Assembly: GCF_004571135.1 (NCBI RefSeq) | Contig: NZ_SPSB01000002.1 | Coordinates: 620,001 to 684,000 of the forward strand | Source: Algoriphagus kandeliae | GTDB lineage: Bacteria > Bacteroidota > Bacteroidia > Cytophagales > Cyclobacteriaceae | DNA: 64,000 nt | Direction of reading: 5' to 3' | Shown here: piece by piece, positions 53,831 through 63,280 of the stretch | Numbering within the stretch: position 1 is the stretch's first letter | Layout: every line of letters starts with the position of its first letter | The notes under the pieces: generated by a model | The model's input: only the letters and a program-made list of their open reading frames with translations | What the model was told of the DNA's origin: nothing | Databases searched by the model: none | Translations under genes and position numbers: made by a program

Positions 53831-54958
53831 ATGAAGTTTCGGTTTTCGGTTTTATTACTTCTTCTTTTTTTGGGTTCAGGGTTGACCTTCCTTCGTGCGC
53901 AAGTCCTGGAGGATATGACCGATGCCTGGAAGCGAGAGGAAGTGAAAAGCTGGTTTTCTTCATCCAACCGTCTGGATCAATGGGTTGATTTGAAAGAGTT
54001 TCCCGAGGCTTATTTGGTGATGGAAGTTCCAGGACAGACCCTAGTATTTGAAGGGGAACGACTTTGGTTTTTTTCCAAGAAGGATACTTTTTTGCTACGT
54101 CAAGTCAAAGATTTACGACAAGAATTTGGGAAGGATTCTATCCAACTGACTTATTTCAAGAAGAGACTGGGTAGTGTCCGTCCTTTGCTCCAAAAGACCG
54201 TCAATGCCAAAAATTTGGATACGGTTGGTTTGGGGCAGCAAGCGGAAGTGGAAAGTTTTAGTCAGGTATTTTCTCGACAAGAGGTACGTGATTTTTTCTT
54301 AATTGCTTTTTTGATTGCCTTATTTCTTTTGGCAGGCTATCGGCAAGTCTACCCTTATATTTTCTTTTCAATTTTGAGTCCGAGAGGGCTGGTCACGGAT
54401 GAGGATTTTTCAGAAAGTGGAAGTCTTCAGAAGTTTTTCTCCTTGGATATTTTACTATTCGTCTTTTTGGTGAATATTTTGACCTCCTTGGGCGCGATTA
54501 TGGGCTTGATTTTCTTTCAGCAGGACTTGCTTTTGCAATGGGGAGTAAATTCATCAGATCGCCTTTTGGGGCTATGGTTAGTAGGTGCAATCGGATTATT
54601 GGTTCTTACTATTTTCAAATTTATTGGGATTCGAATTACTGCCACACTCTTTGATTTGACGAGATTGGAGTTTCCTCATTTTTTCTATTTGCTTCGCTTA
54701 ATCGTTTGGGCTAATTTATTATTTGTCTTAGTAGGATTTTTCTATCTGATGAACGCCTATTACGAACTTGAAATATTCCTTTCTTTATCCTATGAGGTAT
54801 TTTTTTGGATGTATTTGTTGGGGATAGGGTTTTTGTTTCTCACAATGATGAATCGCTTGTCATTTAAGAAATATCATTTATTTACTTACCTTTGCATCGC
54901 AGAATTGGTGCCTTTCCTGATTTTGGTAAAAGGCGTCATGGTTTTCGGACAGTACTAA
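53831..54958 (+). CDS. DUF4271 membrane protein
   Basis: 375 residues. A signal-like N-terminus, a soluble domain to about 150, then about six membrane helices (from FFLIAFLIALFLLAGY to the end), forming the DUF4271 domain found in Bacteroidetes. Function unknown. Sits 3 bp after the Omp85 gene and 22 bp before hemD, so it is likely co-transcribed with envelope and heme genes. Confidence 0.85.
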   Translation: MKFRFSVLLLLLFLGSGLTFLRAQVLEDMTDAWKREEVKSWFSSSNRLDQWVDLKEFPEAYLVMEVPGQTLVFEGERLWFFSKKDTFLLRQVKDLRQEFGKDSIQLTYFKKRLGSVRPLLQKTVNAKNLDTVGLGQQAEVESFSQVFSRQEVRDFFLIAFLIALFLLAGYRQVYPYIFFSILSPRGLVTDEDFSESGSLQKFFSLDILLFVFLVNILTSLGAIMGLIFFQQDLLLQWGVNSSDRLLGLWLVGAIGLLVLTIFKFIGIRITATLFDLTRLEFPHFFYLLRLIVWANLLFVLVGFFYLMNAYYELEIFLSLSYEVFFWMYLLGIGFLFLTMMNRLSFKKYHLFTYLCIAELVPFLILVKGVMVFGQY

Positions 54959-54980
54959 AAGTAAAACGCATTATTTAAGC

Positions 54981-55754
54981 ATGACTGCATCGACAAAGGA
55001 CAGGCTCAGACCCGTTAAAAGTATTCTTGTCTCCCAGCCAAAACCAGCCAACGAAAATTCCCCATACTTTCAGTTAGCGGAGAAGTACAACCTGAAAGTG
55101 GACTTCAGGCAGTTTATTGAAGTTCAGCCGGTTTCTCCTAAGGATTTTCGAAAGCAAAAGATCGATATTCTCAAACATACGGCGGTGATTTTCACCAGTA
55201 GAAATGCGATCGATCACTTTTTCAATATCTGCAAGGAGTTCAAGATTGAGATGCCTCCTGATATGAAGTACTTCTGTATTTCTGATCAGACTGCACATTA
55301 TCTTCAGAAATACATTGTAATCCGAAAAAGAAAGCTTTTTGTGGGTACAAAGACTGCTCAGGATCTTTTTGATTATTTCAAGAAGCATAAGAATGAAAAG
55401 TATTTGTTTCCATGCTCTGATATTCGAAAGGATGATATTCCAGAATATTTAGAAAAGAACAATATCGATTTTACTGAAGCAATCATTTATCATACTGTAG
55501 CTGCTGATCTTTCTGATTTGGCAGACGTGAAGTATGATATCTTGGCTTTTTTCAGCCCTTCAGGTATCAAATCCTTGAAAGTGAACTTCCCGGATTTTGT
55601 ACAGGGACCAACAAGAATTGCTGCTTTCGGCCCGACTACAGCAGAGGCGGTTCGTGAGCAAGGCTTGATTTTGGATATCGAGGCACCACTTCCAAATGCC
55701 CCAAGTATGACGGGTGCATTGGAACTTTATATAAAAAAGGCCAATAATTTGTAA
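54981..55754 (+). CDS. hemD: Uroporphyrinogen-III synthase
   Basis: 257 residues with the two-domain HemD pattern: SILVSQPKP at the start, AVIFTSRNAIDHFF, a middle hinge, DILAFFSPSGIKSL and IAAFGPTTAEAV near the end. It closes hydroxymethylbilane to uroporphyrinogen III in heme synthesis. Its neighbours are envelope genes and porP, an order that is frequent in Cytophagales. Confidence 0.9.
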   Translation: MTASTKDRLRPVKSILVSQPKPANENSPYFQLAEKYNLKVDFRQFIEVQPVSPKDFRKQKIDILKHTAVIFTSRNAIDHFFNICKEFKIEMPPDMKYFCISDQTAHYLQKYIVIRKRKLFVGTKTAQDLFDYFKKHKNEKYLFPCSDIRKDDIPEYLEKNNIDFTEAIIYHTVAADLSDLADVKYDILAFFSPSGIKSLKVNFPDFVQGPTRIAAFGPTTAEAVREQGLILDIEAPLPNAPSMTGALELYIKKANNL

Positions 55755-55831
55755 GATTAGAAATCAAAATCAGTGGTTTTTCAGTTAAAATCCTTACAAT
55801 AGTCCTTTAATCTGTAAAAGCCACTTTGGTT

Positions 55832-56809
55832 ATGATTTTGAGCTTACGCTGGAAATATATTTTTGCTTTTGCGATATCGATCAACTTGCTGTTTTCCAGC
55901 AAGGTCTTTTCCCAGCAGGATGCGCAGTTTACTCAATACATGTTTAATGGCATGTATTATAATCCCGCGTTTGCTGGGAAAGAAGGCGGATATCGCTTTT
56001 CTGCTTTGCACCGTTCCCAGTGGTTTAATTATGCGACCTCCACAGGTGGAGGTGGAGCACCAGTAACGCAGTTATTGACTGCACAAGGAAGGTTAGAAGG
56101 TAAGGATATCGGCTATGGACTTACCCTAGTCAATGATCAGATAGGTGCAACAGGGAATTTGGAGATTAATCTTCAGGGAGCCTATCATAAGCAAATTAAC
56201 CGAACGACACTTAGCTTTGGTGCTTATGTGGGGATGTTTTCGAGTTCCTTGGACTATGGAGAGCTTATCGTAGTGAATCCTGAACCAAACTTACCTACTT
56301 CAGGGAAAGAGAATTCCATGAATCTCAACTTTGGTGCAGGACTTTTGGTAGATAGAGGCAGTTATTATATAGGCCTGAGTAGCAGACATATTAATAGGCC
56401 AAGTTTTGATTTTGGGGATGGAGGAATCTCAAATCCCCTAGAAAATCATTCTTACCTTTTGTTTGGATATAGGTTCCGGCCAGTGGGACAATTTCGAGTG
56501 GAGCCAAGTTTTCTCTTAAAATCTGTTTCTTTTAATAATTTTTCCTTTGACCTCAGCGTTATTGGTACCTATCAAAACCGAATTACCGGAGGTTTGGCAT
56601 TCCGAGGAGAGGAATCCCTATCAGTTATTTTGGGATATTCACTTTTGCCAGACAATTCGTTGACCTTGGGTTATGCATTCGACTTGGTGATCAGTGGTCT
56701 GGAAGCCAAGTCTCCAACCAGTCACGAACTCCTATTAAGGTATCGTTTGACAGGGGTAACTCGGGAGGTTCAGCGGGTGATTCAGCGGACTCCGAGATTT
56801 AGGTTTTAG
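55832..56809 (+). CDS. PorP/SprF family type IX secretion membrane protein
   Basis: 325 residues from ATG 55832 (a TTG two codons earlier is less likely). A signal peptide (LLFSSKVFSQ) is followed by the family hallmark QDAQFTQYMFNGMYYNPAFAG, then a beta barrel of about 14 strands. PorP/SprF proteins sit in the outer membrane, link to the T9SS machinery and help place secreted adhesins. It lies directly upstream of gldK, as in other T9SS loci. Confidence 0.94.
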   Translation: MILSLRWKYIFAFAISINLLFSSKVFSQQDAQFTQYMFNGMYYNPAFAGKEGGYRFSALHRSQWFNYATSTGGGGAPVTQLLTAQGRLEGKDIGYGLTLVNDQIGATGNLEINLQGAYHKQINRTTLSFGAYVGMFSSSLDYGELIVVNPEPNLPTSGKENSMNLNFGAGLLVDRGSYYIGLSSRHINRPSFDFGDGGISNPLENHSYLLFGYRFRPVGQFRVEPSFLLKSVSFNNFSFDLSVIGTYQNRITGGLAFRGEESLSVILGYSLLPDNSLTLGYAFDLVISGLEAKSPTSHELLLRYRLTGVTREVQRVIQRTPRFRF

Positions 56810-56954
56810 GTTTTAGTTTTAAAATTACAGCGGGAAATAATAATAATTTATTGATTTTAAAGTTGGCAGGTTATTTGCATAAATGTCAAAAATTCCGCTA
56901 AATTTCGCTGAATGAGAAGATTTTAAATTGGAAAATCATTTGATGATATAAAAA

Positions 56955-58058
56955 ATGTCATTTATGTATAATAAAATTAACCTACGCTTAGCGAGCATAA
57001 CATTAGGTCTTGCGATCGCTACAATTCTTCCGGGTTGTGGACTTTTTAGTAAGAAAGGATCAGCCAGTGAAAAGTTGAACAGAAGAGGCGAAGTAACTGG
57101 TGTTCCTAAGCGGGCTCAGTGGCAGCAAAATCTCCCTTACGATATGGTGCCTGTGAAGGCCGGTACTTTTTGGATGGGACAGTCTGATGAAGACATCGCT
57201 TTTTCTCAATCATCCATGAACAAACAGATCACTATCTCTGAATTTTTTATGGATAAATATGAGGTTTCCAATAATAAGTATCGACAGTTTTTAGAGTCGG
57301 TAAGAAATGGAGAACTCACTTATGGTACTCCTACCACCTTAAAAGAAGAACCCCAATTTAATTTAGAAGAATTGAAGCCAGATACCACCGTTTGGTCTAC
57401 TAGCTTCACTTTTCATTATGGTGACCCATTGATGGAGTTCTATTTCGATCATCCCGCATTTGATGATTATCCTGTTGTAGGCATTACTTGGGACCAAGCT
57501 AAGAAGTACTGCGAATGGAGAACTTACTTTATGAATGCCAATGATGAGTTCGAGTTTGATCTTCCAAGTTTCCGATTGCCTACTGAGGCAGAATGGGAAT
57601 ATGCAGCTAAGGGAGGAAAAGACGTGGCTAAATATCCTTGGGGTGGTCCTTATTTGAAGAACAAGAGAGGTTGTCTGATGGCAAACTTTAAACCTGGTAG
57701 AGGTAATTACATCGATGATGGCTTTGCTTACACAGCTCCTGTTGATGTATTTGCTCCGAATGGTTTTGGACTACACAATATGTCTGGAAATGTCGCTGAA
57801 TGGGTATTGGATGCTTATTCACCAACTTCTAGAACTGTAACTTGGGATTTGGACCCGGTATATGATGTGGAAACTGAGCCTCGAAAAGTAATTCGTGGAG
57901 GAAGCTGGAAGGATATTGCACACTATTTGGAAACTTCCACTAGAACTTATGAATATCAAGACGTAGCTCAAGCGCATATTGGATTCCGTACCGTAATGAC
58001 CTTCATCGGTAGATCAGGTTCAATGGATGTAAAATCCAACAAGCGTAGAAGACGATAA
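56955..58058 (+). CDS. gldK: GldK, T9SS ring lipoprotein
   Basis: 367 residues. The lipoprotein signal ends at Cys28 (TILPGCGLF). An FGE-sulfatase-like domain has FWMGQSDEDIAF, the MDKYEVSNNKYRQFL segment, RLPTEAEWEYAAKGG, NMSGNVAEWVLDAY and VIRGGSWKD. GldK forms the outer periplasmic ring with GldN in the type IX secretion and gliding machine. The gldKLMN genes follow in order with gaps of 55, 35 and 24 bp; a terminator follows gldN. Confidence 0.95.
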   Translation: MSFMYNKINLRLASITLGLAIATILPGCGLFSKKGSASEKLNRRGEVTGVPKRAQWQQNLPYDMVPVKAGTFWMGQSDEDIAFSQSSMNKQITISEFFMDKYEVSNNKYRQFLESVRNGELTYGTPTTLKEEPQFNLEELKPDTTVWSTSFTFHYGDPLMEFYFDHPAFDDYPVVGITWDQAKKYCEWRTYFMNANDEFEFDLPSFRLPTEAEWEYAAKGGKDVAKYPWGGPYLKNKRGCLMANFKPGRGNYIDDGFAYTAPVDVFAPNGFGLHNMSGNVAEWVLDAYSPTSRTVTWDLDPVYDVETEPRKVIRGGSWKDIAHYLETSTRTYEYQDVAQAHIGFRTVMTFIGRSGSMDVKSNKRRRR

Positions 58059-58113
58059 GAAAAATTCAATCCTTTTTAATAAAAAACCAAACACCTTAAT
58101 TCTAACAACAAAA

Positions 58114-58905
58114 ATGGCTAGCAACAGCAACTTCTTTTATTCCAACGTCATGCCGAAGATCTATGGTATCGGCGCGGCTGTCGTAATTCTCGGTGCGATG
58201 TTCAAAATTTTGGACTGGCAAGGTGCTAACTGGATGATCGGTATCGGTTTGAGTACTGAAGCCGTGATCTTCTTCCTTTCAGCTTTTGAGCCTAGACCTC
58301 AAGAAGTAGATTGGACGAAAGTTTATCCTGAGCTAGCCGGAGGTGAAGGATCAGGAAGAGCAGCAAAAAGTAAAGTAGCTGCTTCCGATGGTGTAACTCA
58401 GAAATTAGATGACATGCTTTCTAAGGCGAAAGTTGGTCCTGAACTTATTGAAAGCTTGGGCAAGGGAATGCAAAACCTAGCTTCGTCTGCTGAAAAAATG
58501 GGCAACCTAGCCGATGCTGCTGTTGCTACAAATGAATATGCTACAAACGTAAAATCTGCAGCCAAGACTTTGGTTGATATGAATGCTTCTTATGGAAAGA
58601 CTGCAGCAGCTCTTACTGAAATGTCCGCTGCTTCTCAAGATGCTAAAGAATATCACAACCAAGTAAAGGCTGTAACTCAAAATCTTTCTGCTCTTAATGC
58701 AGTCTATGAATTGGAATTGCAAGATGCTAATAGTCATGTGAAGGCATTGAACAAGTTCTACTCTAATATGACTACTGCTATGGAGGGAATTACTGCAGCC
58801 GGTAAGGAAACAGAAGCATTCAAAAATGAACTAGCGAAATTGAATGCTAACGTAAGCTCTCTAAATAAAATCTATGGTGGTATGCTTTCAGCTATGAAAG
58901 GGTAA
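58114..58905 (+). CDS. gldL: GldL, T9SS motor protein
   Basis: 263 residues: two N-terminal membrane helices (about 15-33 and 38-56, YGIGAAVVILGAMFKILDW and WMIGIGLSTEAVIFFLSAF), then a long cytoplasmic helical and coiled-coil domain. With GldM it forms the proton-driven motor of type IX secretion and gliding. The membrane Glu in LSTEAVIFF is the candidate proton-coupling residue. Confidence 0.96.
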   Translation: MASNSNFFYSNVMPKIYGIGAAVVILGAMFKILDWQGANWMIGIGLSTEAVIFFLSAFEPRPQEVDWTKVYPELAGGEGSGRAAKSKVAASDGVTQKLDDMLSKAKVGPELIESLGKGMQNLASSAEKMGNLADAAVATNEYATNVKSAAKTLVDMNASYGKTAAALTEMSAASQDAKEYHNQVKAVTQNLSALNAVYELELQDANSHVKALNKFYSNMTTAMEGITAAGKETEAFKNELAKLNANVSSLNKIYGGMLSAMKG

Positions 58906-58940
58906 TCAATTCCATTCATCCAAACTGACAAACCAAACCA

Positions 58941-60554
58941 ATGGCAGGAGTAAAAGAGACACCTAGACAGCGGATGATCGGGATGATGTACCTGGTTTTG
59001 ACGGCCTTGTTGGCCCTCCAGGTCAGTAATCAGATCCTCCAGAAATTTATCCTCATCAATGATGGGATGGAGCGAACCTCCCGCAACTATATTTTGGACA
59101 ACCAAGCTGCGGTAAGTTCGATTGAATATACTGTAGAGCAACAGGGAAATAATGAAAAAGACGTTCCTAAAGTTGCTGCTGCAAAACAGATTCGCGATGC
59201 TTCTAAAGAGATTTATGATTATTTAGAGGTACTCAAAAGAGACCTGATAGAGCAATCCAATGCGAAAAATGAAGAAGGTAACTTCGTCAATGCAGCATTG
59301 AAGAATACAGAAGTTGCCGGTAACATGTTCGTTAATTCCGGCAAAGGCGAAGAATTAAAAGAGACTTTAAATAACTATCCTGCGAGAGTAGAAGAGATTC
59401 TTTCAAGTGTAGGAATTACCGATTTGAAATTTGAGCGAATTGCATTGGATGCTTCTGAAATTCCGCTTTTCGCTAATAATAGCGAGGTTAATGGAAAAAG
59501 CTTCGTTGCTCTGAACTTTGTAAAGTCACCAGTTGGTGCTGTAATCGCTTTGCTTTCTCAGTATCAAAATGAAGTGCTAAATATTGAAAGTGAAGCACTT
59601 ACAAACATTGCAAATACCATCGGTTCTTTCTACTTCAAGGCTGATATTACCGAAGCTCAGATTTCTGCTGTTTCTAATATCGTAGCAGCCGGTACTAAGT
59701 TTGAAGCTACCATGTTTATTGCTTCTTCTTCTTCCTCTGCCCGTCCTTCCATGTCTTTGGATGGTCGTCAAATCGAGGTTGACGAAAAAGGATTTGGTAG
59801 AATTGAGTTCACAGCTACTCCTGCTTCGGAATATGATGACAGAGGATTGGCAAGAAGAGTACTTCAAGGTGAAATCATTACCAATATTGGTGGTGAAGAT
59901 CAAGTTCTACCAGTTGAATACGAATATTTTGTTGCTCAGCCAGTTGTGAAGGTTTCTTCCGAAGTGGTTCAGCAGTTGTATGCAGATTGTGCTAACGAAC
60001 TCCTAATTGAAGTTCCAGCACTTGGTAATACCTATGCTCCTGAATTCAATGTAAGTAATGGTCAGGCTATCAAAGGAAACTCTCCTGGTCAAGTAACCAT
60101 TATTCCAGGTGCTACAGGTAAAGTAACAATCGGTGTTAGTTCAGGTGGAAATAAAATTGACGACGTAACGTTTGATATTAAGCCTGTTCCTGCTCCATCA
60201 CTTGTACCTACCATGTCTAATGGAACTCCAGTTGATATCGCACAAGCTCAGGCTATCGGTTCTTTGACTGGTTTGCAATTGCAAGCAGTTCCTGAACCAA
60301 CATTTGGTAGAACAATGGCTAAAGACGCAAACTTTGAAGTAACTGGAGGTGAACTTCGATTGCTTCGAAATGAGGTTCCTAGACAGACCGTACGAATTTC
60401 TTCTGGAAACAACCTAGCTATGCGTCAATTGCTTGAAAGTGCCCGACCTGGGGACGATATCGTGATCGAAGTAAATCAAGTAACTCGTACCAACTTTAGA
60501 GGAAATAAGATTCCTTCTGAATTGAGACAAATTATTCGAATCGCGATCAAATAA
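58941..60554 (+). CDS. gldM: GldM, T9SS motor stator/shaft protein
   Basis: 537 residues. One N-terminal membrane helix (MMYLVLTALLALQVSNQIL) and a long periplasmic part that in known structures forms four domains of a dimeric shaft. The C-terminal region (PAPSLVPTMSNGTPVDIAQAQ...IIRIAIK) is typical. It transmits motion from the GldL motor to the GldK-GldN ring. Confidence 0.96.
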   Translation: MAGVKETPRQRMIGMMYLVLTALLALQVSNQILQKFILINDGMERTSRNYILDNQAAVSSIEYTVEQQGNNEKDVPKVAAAKQIRDASKEIYDYLEVLKRDLIEQSNAKNEEGNFVNAALKNTEVAGNMFVNSGKGEELKETLNNYPARVEEILSSVGITDLKFERIALDASEIPLFANNSEVNGKSFVALNFVKSPVGAVIALLSQYQNEVLNIESEALTNIANTIGSFYFKADITEAQISAVSNIVAAGTKFEATMFIASSSSSARPSMSLDGRQIEVDEKGFGRIEFTATPASEYDDRGLARRVLQGEIITNIGGEDQVLPVEYEYFVAQPVVKVSSEVVQQLYADCANELLIEVPALGNTYAPEFNVSNGQAIKGNSPGQVTIIPGATGKVTIGVSSGGNKIDDVTFDIKPVPAPSLVPTMSNGTPVDIAQAQAIGSLTGLQLQAVPEPTFGRTMAKDANFEVTGGELRLLRNEVPRQTVRISSGNNLAMRQLLESARPGDDIVIEVNQVTRTNFRGNKIPSELRQIIRIAIK

Positions 60555-60578
60555 TAAGCGTCGAAAAGTTTAAAGATT

Positions 60579-61394
60579 ATGAAAAAGATCCTTCAATATT
60601 CCTTCGTTATCATCTTGATGGCAGCAATGTCTTGGACATTTGATGCCCAAGCACAGGTAGCTACGAGTGTCAATCCTTCTGGATTTGGAGACCGTCAATT
60701 CAAGATGGACACTATTTTTTCGTCCAAGCGAATCCGCGAAGATGATAAAATGTATCAAATCGGTGTTTGGAGGAGAATTGATCTTCGAGAGAAGTATAAT
60801 CTTTCACTCTATGGCTCTGGTGATACCAAGTCTAATGGGATCATCAATCAGATTTATAAGGCCGTAGTTGAAGAAAATGCATTGGAGGTATTTGGAGATG
60901 AAGATTTCACACAGCCTCTTTCTATCGCTGAATTCCAAGAAAATTTCTGGTTGAATGCCTTGGGAGATAGCATTTTCGTGAAGCAATTGTATTATTTGGA
61001 TTTCAAAGAGGATTTCGTTTTTGATAAGCATCACTCCGACATGGTTTTCGATGTGAAGTACTTGCATTTAGTGATGCCATCTCAAACCAATTCTAATGCA
61101 GGTGAAAAAACTATCGGTTTCATCCGATACAAGGATTTCTACAACTACTTCAAGGACCATCCCGAAGCACGTTGGATCAACTTCCAAAACCTGTCTAAAA
61201 GCTTAACTTACGATCAGGCTTTCGATACCCGACTATTTAGATCCGTGGTTCGAGAATTTACCAATCCTGATGAAGCCCTAATTGCAGATATGGTTAATCC
61301 AGATCATCCCAATCCGGAAATGCAGGCTTACCTAGATGCTTTGGCCTTCGAGTACAAACTACTAGAATTTGAAAATTCCCTCTGGGAATGGTAA
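60579..61394 (+). CDS. gldN: GldN, T9SS ring protein
   Basis: 271 residues with a signal peptide (FVIILMAAMSWTFDAQAQ). The middle holds the GldN family segments KRIREDDKMYQIGVWRRIDL, KYLHLVMPSQ and FIRYKDFYNYF. It binds GldK in the periplasmic ring of the T9SS. The stop is followed almost at once by a terminator hairpin. Confidence 0.95.
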   Translation: MKKILQYSFVIILMAAMSWTFDAQAQVATSVNPSGFGDRQFKMDTIFSSKRIREDDKMYQIGVWRRIDLREKYNLSLYGSGDTKSNGIINQIYKAVVEENALEVFGDEDFTQPLSIAEFQENFWLNALGDSIFVKQLYYLDFKEDFVFDKHHSDMVFDVKYLHLVMPSQTNSNAGEKTIGFIRYKDFYNYFKDHPEARWINFQNLSKSLTYDQAFDTRLFRSVVREFTNPDEALIADMVNPDHPNPEMQAYLDALAFEYKLLEFENSLWEW

Positions 61395-61398
61395 TAGA

Positions 61399-61430
61399 AA
61401 AGGGAGCTTAATCGCTCCCTTTATTTTTTT
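61399..61430 (+). terminator. Terminator of gldKLMN, overlapping the uvrC stop
   Basis: Stem AAAGGGAGC (61399-61407) / GCTCCCTTT (61414-61422), loop TTAATC, then ATTTTTTT. The loop contains the minus-strand uvrC stop codon (61408-61410), and the final uvrC codons form one arm of the stem, so the convergent genes share this element. Confidence 0.85.
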
Positions 61431-63216
61431 CCATCCATTCCAGCAATTCTTTTGCTCGGCTTTTTCCAATTACCTCCACAAGTTCTTCCTCAGAAGCTTC
61501 TTTGATCTTCTTTACGGATTTAAAATGCTTTAATAATTTATTTGCGGTAGATTCCCCAATTCCGGGAATAGCTGTCAGCTGAGTTCCAAAAGCATTCTTA
61601 CTTCTAACCTTTCGGTGAAAAGTAATGGCAAAGCGGTGAGCTTCATCTCGGATTCGTTGTAAAAGCCTTAGGCTTTCCGATTTTTTATCGATGTGAATAG
61701 GGTACATGTCTCCGGGGAAGTAAATTTCTTCCAAACGTTTTGCAATGCCTATTATGGGCATTTTGCCATAGATACCCAATTCTTGCAAAGCTTCTACAGC
61801 AGCCGAAAGCTGACCTTTTCCTCCATCGATCACAATGAGTTTTGGTAGGTTTTTACCTTCTTCCAATAAGCGCTTGTAACGCCTTCCTACGATTTCCTTC
61901 ATACTTGCGAAATCGTTGGCCCCTTTTACTGTTTTGATATGAAAGTGTCTATATTCTTTTACAGCCGGCTTACCATTCAGAAAGCAAACCATACTGGCTA
62001 CAGGACTTGTTCCTTGAATATTGGAGTTATCAAAGCATTCGATATGGTCCGGAATTTCGGGCAAACTCAAGTCATCCTGTAATTGTCGGATTACTCGGTC
62101 TTTTTTATCCTTATTTAATCCCTGAAGTAAAGCTTTCTCTTGTTTATAGAATCGAGCGTTTTTCAAGGATAGTTCAATCAATTTCTTTTTATCCCCGATT
62201 TTTGGGTTTACAAGGTTCAATCCATCGATTGGGTTTTCAATTTCAAAGGGAACTAGTACTTCTTCAGCATCACTTTGAAATTGGTCCTGTAGGCGAATTA
62301 AAGCAGTCAAAAGAAGCTCTTCATCCGTTTCATCGAGTTTCTTTTTTAGCTCAACATTTTTTGAGACAATTAAAGCCCCATTTTTAACCCGCATGTAGTT
62401 GACATAAGCATATTTCTCATCTACCACCAAGGTACATACATCGTGATTATGAATATTGGGATTCGCGACAAGTGATTTAGCTTGATATTTCTCCAGTAAG
62501 TCAAGTTTTTCCTTTGCTCGTTGGGCTTTTTCAAATTCCAGGTTTTCTGCAAATTTCTGCATCTCCTGCTTGAAATAGGCCTTGGGTAAACCCAGATTTC
62601 CCTTCAAAATATGCTTTGCTTGATCTAGGTCTTTCAGATAGTCTGATTCTTTTTGCAGGCCAACACAAGGACCTTGACAGTTGCCAATATGGAATTCAAG
62701 ACAAACCTTATATTTTCCTTCTTGGATTTTGTAAGGAGAAAGATCCAGCTTACAGGTCCGGATGGTGAACAGCGAACGAATCAAATCCAACACGTTATTC
62801 ATGGCCTTCACACTTGCAAAAGGACCATAATAGATTCCTCTTCCAGGGATCACTTTTCGGGTCTGAAAAATGCGAGGAAAGGGTTCTTTGGTGACCAGTA
62901 AATAAGGGTAAGTTTTATCATCCCGAAGAAGGATATTGTACTTTGGCTGAGATTTTTTGATCAGGTTGTTTTCCAGAAGGAGCGCATCAAACTCCGAGTT
63001 AACTAGGGTGATTTCAATCCGTTCGATTTCCCGAACCATACGTCGGGTTTTGTGATTGACTCCCGTGTTTTTGTTGAAATAACTGCTGACGCGTTTTTTC
63101 AGGCTTTTGGCTTTTCCTACATAAATCAATTCCCCTGCGGCATTGAAATACTTGTACACTCCAGGATGATCTGGAAGTAAGTTGTATTCGTTGGGACTAT
63201 ATGAAGAGGATTCCAT
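61408..63216 (-). CDS. uvrC: Excinuclease ABC subunit C
   Basis: 602 residues, usual length. The GIY-YIG nuclease domain (HPGVYKYFNAAGELIYVGKAKS, about 15-95), a UVR motif (about 200-235), the RNase H-like nuclease domain (ECFDNSNIQGTSPVASMV, LIVIDGGKGQLSAA) and C-terminal helix-hairpin-helix pair (LTAIPGIGESTANKLLKHF) are all present. It makes both incisions in nucleotide excision repair with UvrA (encoded at 12499-15339) and UvrB. Confidence 0.97.
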   Translation of the reverse strand: MESSSYSPNEYNLLPDHPGVYKYFNAAGELIYVGKAKSLKKRVSSYFNKNTGVNHKTRRMVREIERIEITLVNSEFDALLLENNLIKKSQPKYNILLRDDKTYPYLLVTKEPFPRIFQTRKVIPGRGIYYGPFASVKAMNNVLDLIRSLFTIRTCKLDLSPYKIQEGKYKVCLEFHIGNCQGPCVGLQKESDYLKDLDQAKHILKGNLGLPKAYFKQEMQKFAENLEFEKAQRAKEKLDLLEKYQAKSLVANPNIHNHDVCTLVVDEKYAYVNYMRVKNGALIVSKNVELKKKLDETDEELLLTALIRLQDQFQSDAEEVLVPFEIENPIDGLNLVNPKIGDKKKLIELSLKNARFYKQEKALLQGLNKDKKDRVIRQLQDDLSLPEIPDHIECFDNSNIQGTSPVASMVCFLNGKPAVKEYRHFHIKTVKGANDFASMKEIVGRRYKRLLEEGKNLPKLIVIDGGKGQLSAAVEALQELGIYGKMPIIGIAKRLEEIYFPGDMYPIHIDKKSESLRLLQRIRDEAHRFAITFHRKVRSKNAFGTQLTAIPGIGESTANKLLKHFKSVKKIKEASEEELVEVIGKSRAKELLEWMEKNKGSD

Positions 63217-63230
63217 AGCGCTAAATTAAA

Positions 63231-63262
63231 AAAACAGCTTTGAAGCAAAGCTGTTTTTAGAA
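63231..63262 (-). terminator. Rho-independent terminator of the PBP gene
   Basis: 12-bp stem AAAACAGCTTTG (63231-63242) / CAAAGCTGTTTT (63246-63257), loop AAG, with T-tracts. It lies 23 bp beyond the stop at 63281 on the minus strand and upstream of uvrC. Confidence 0.85.
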
Positions 63263-63280
63263 GGGAGTATTTATTTAGAC

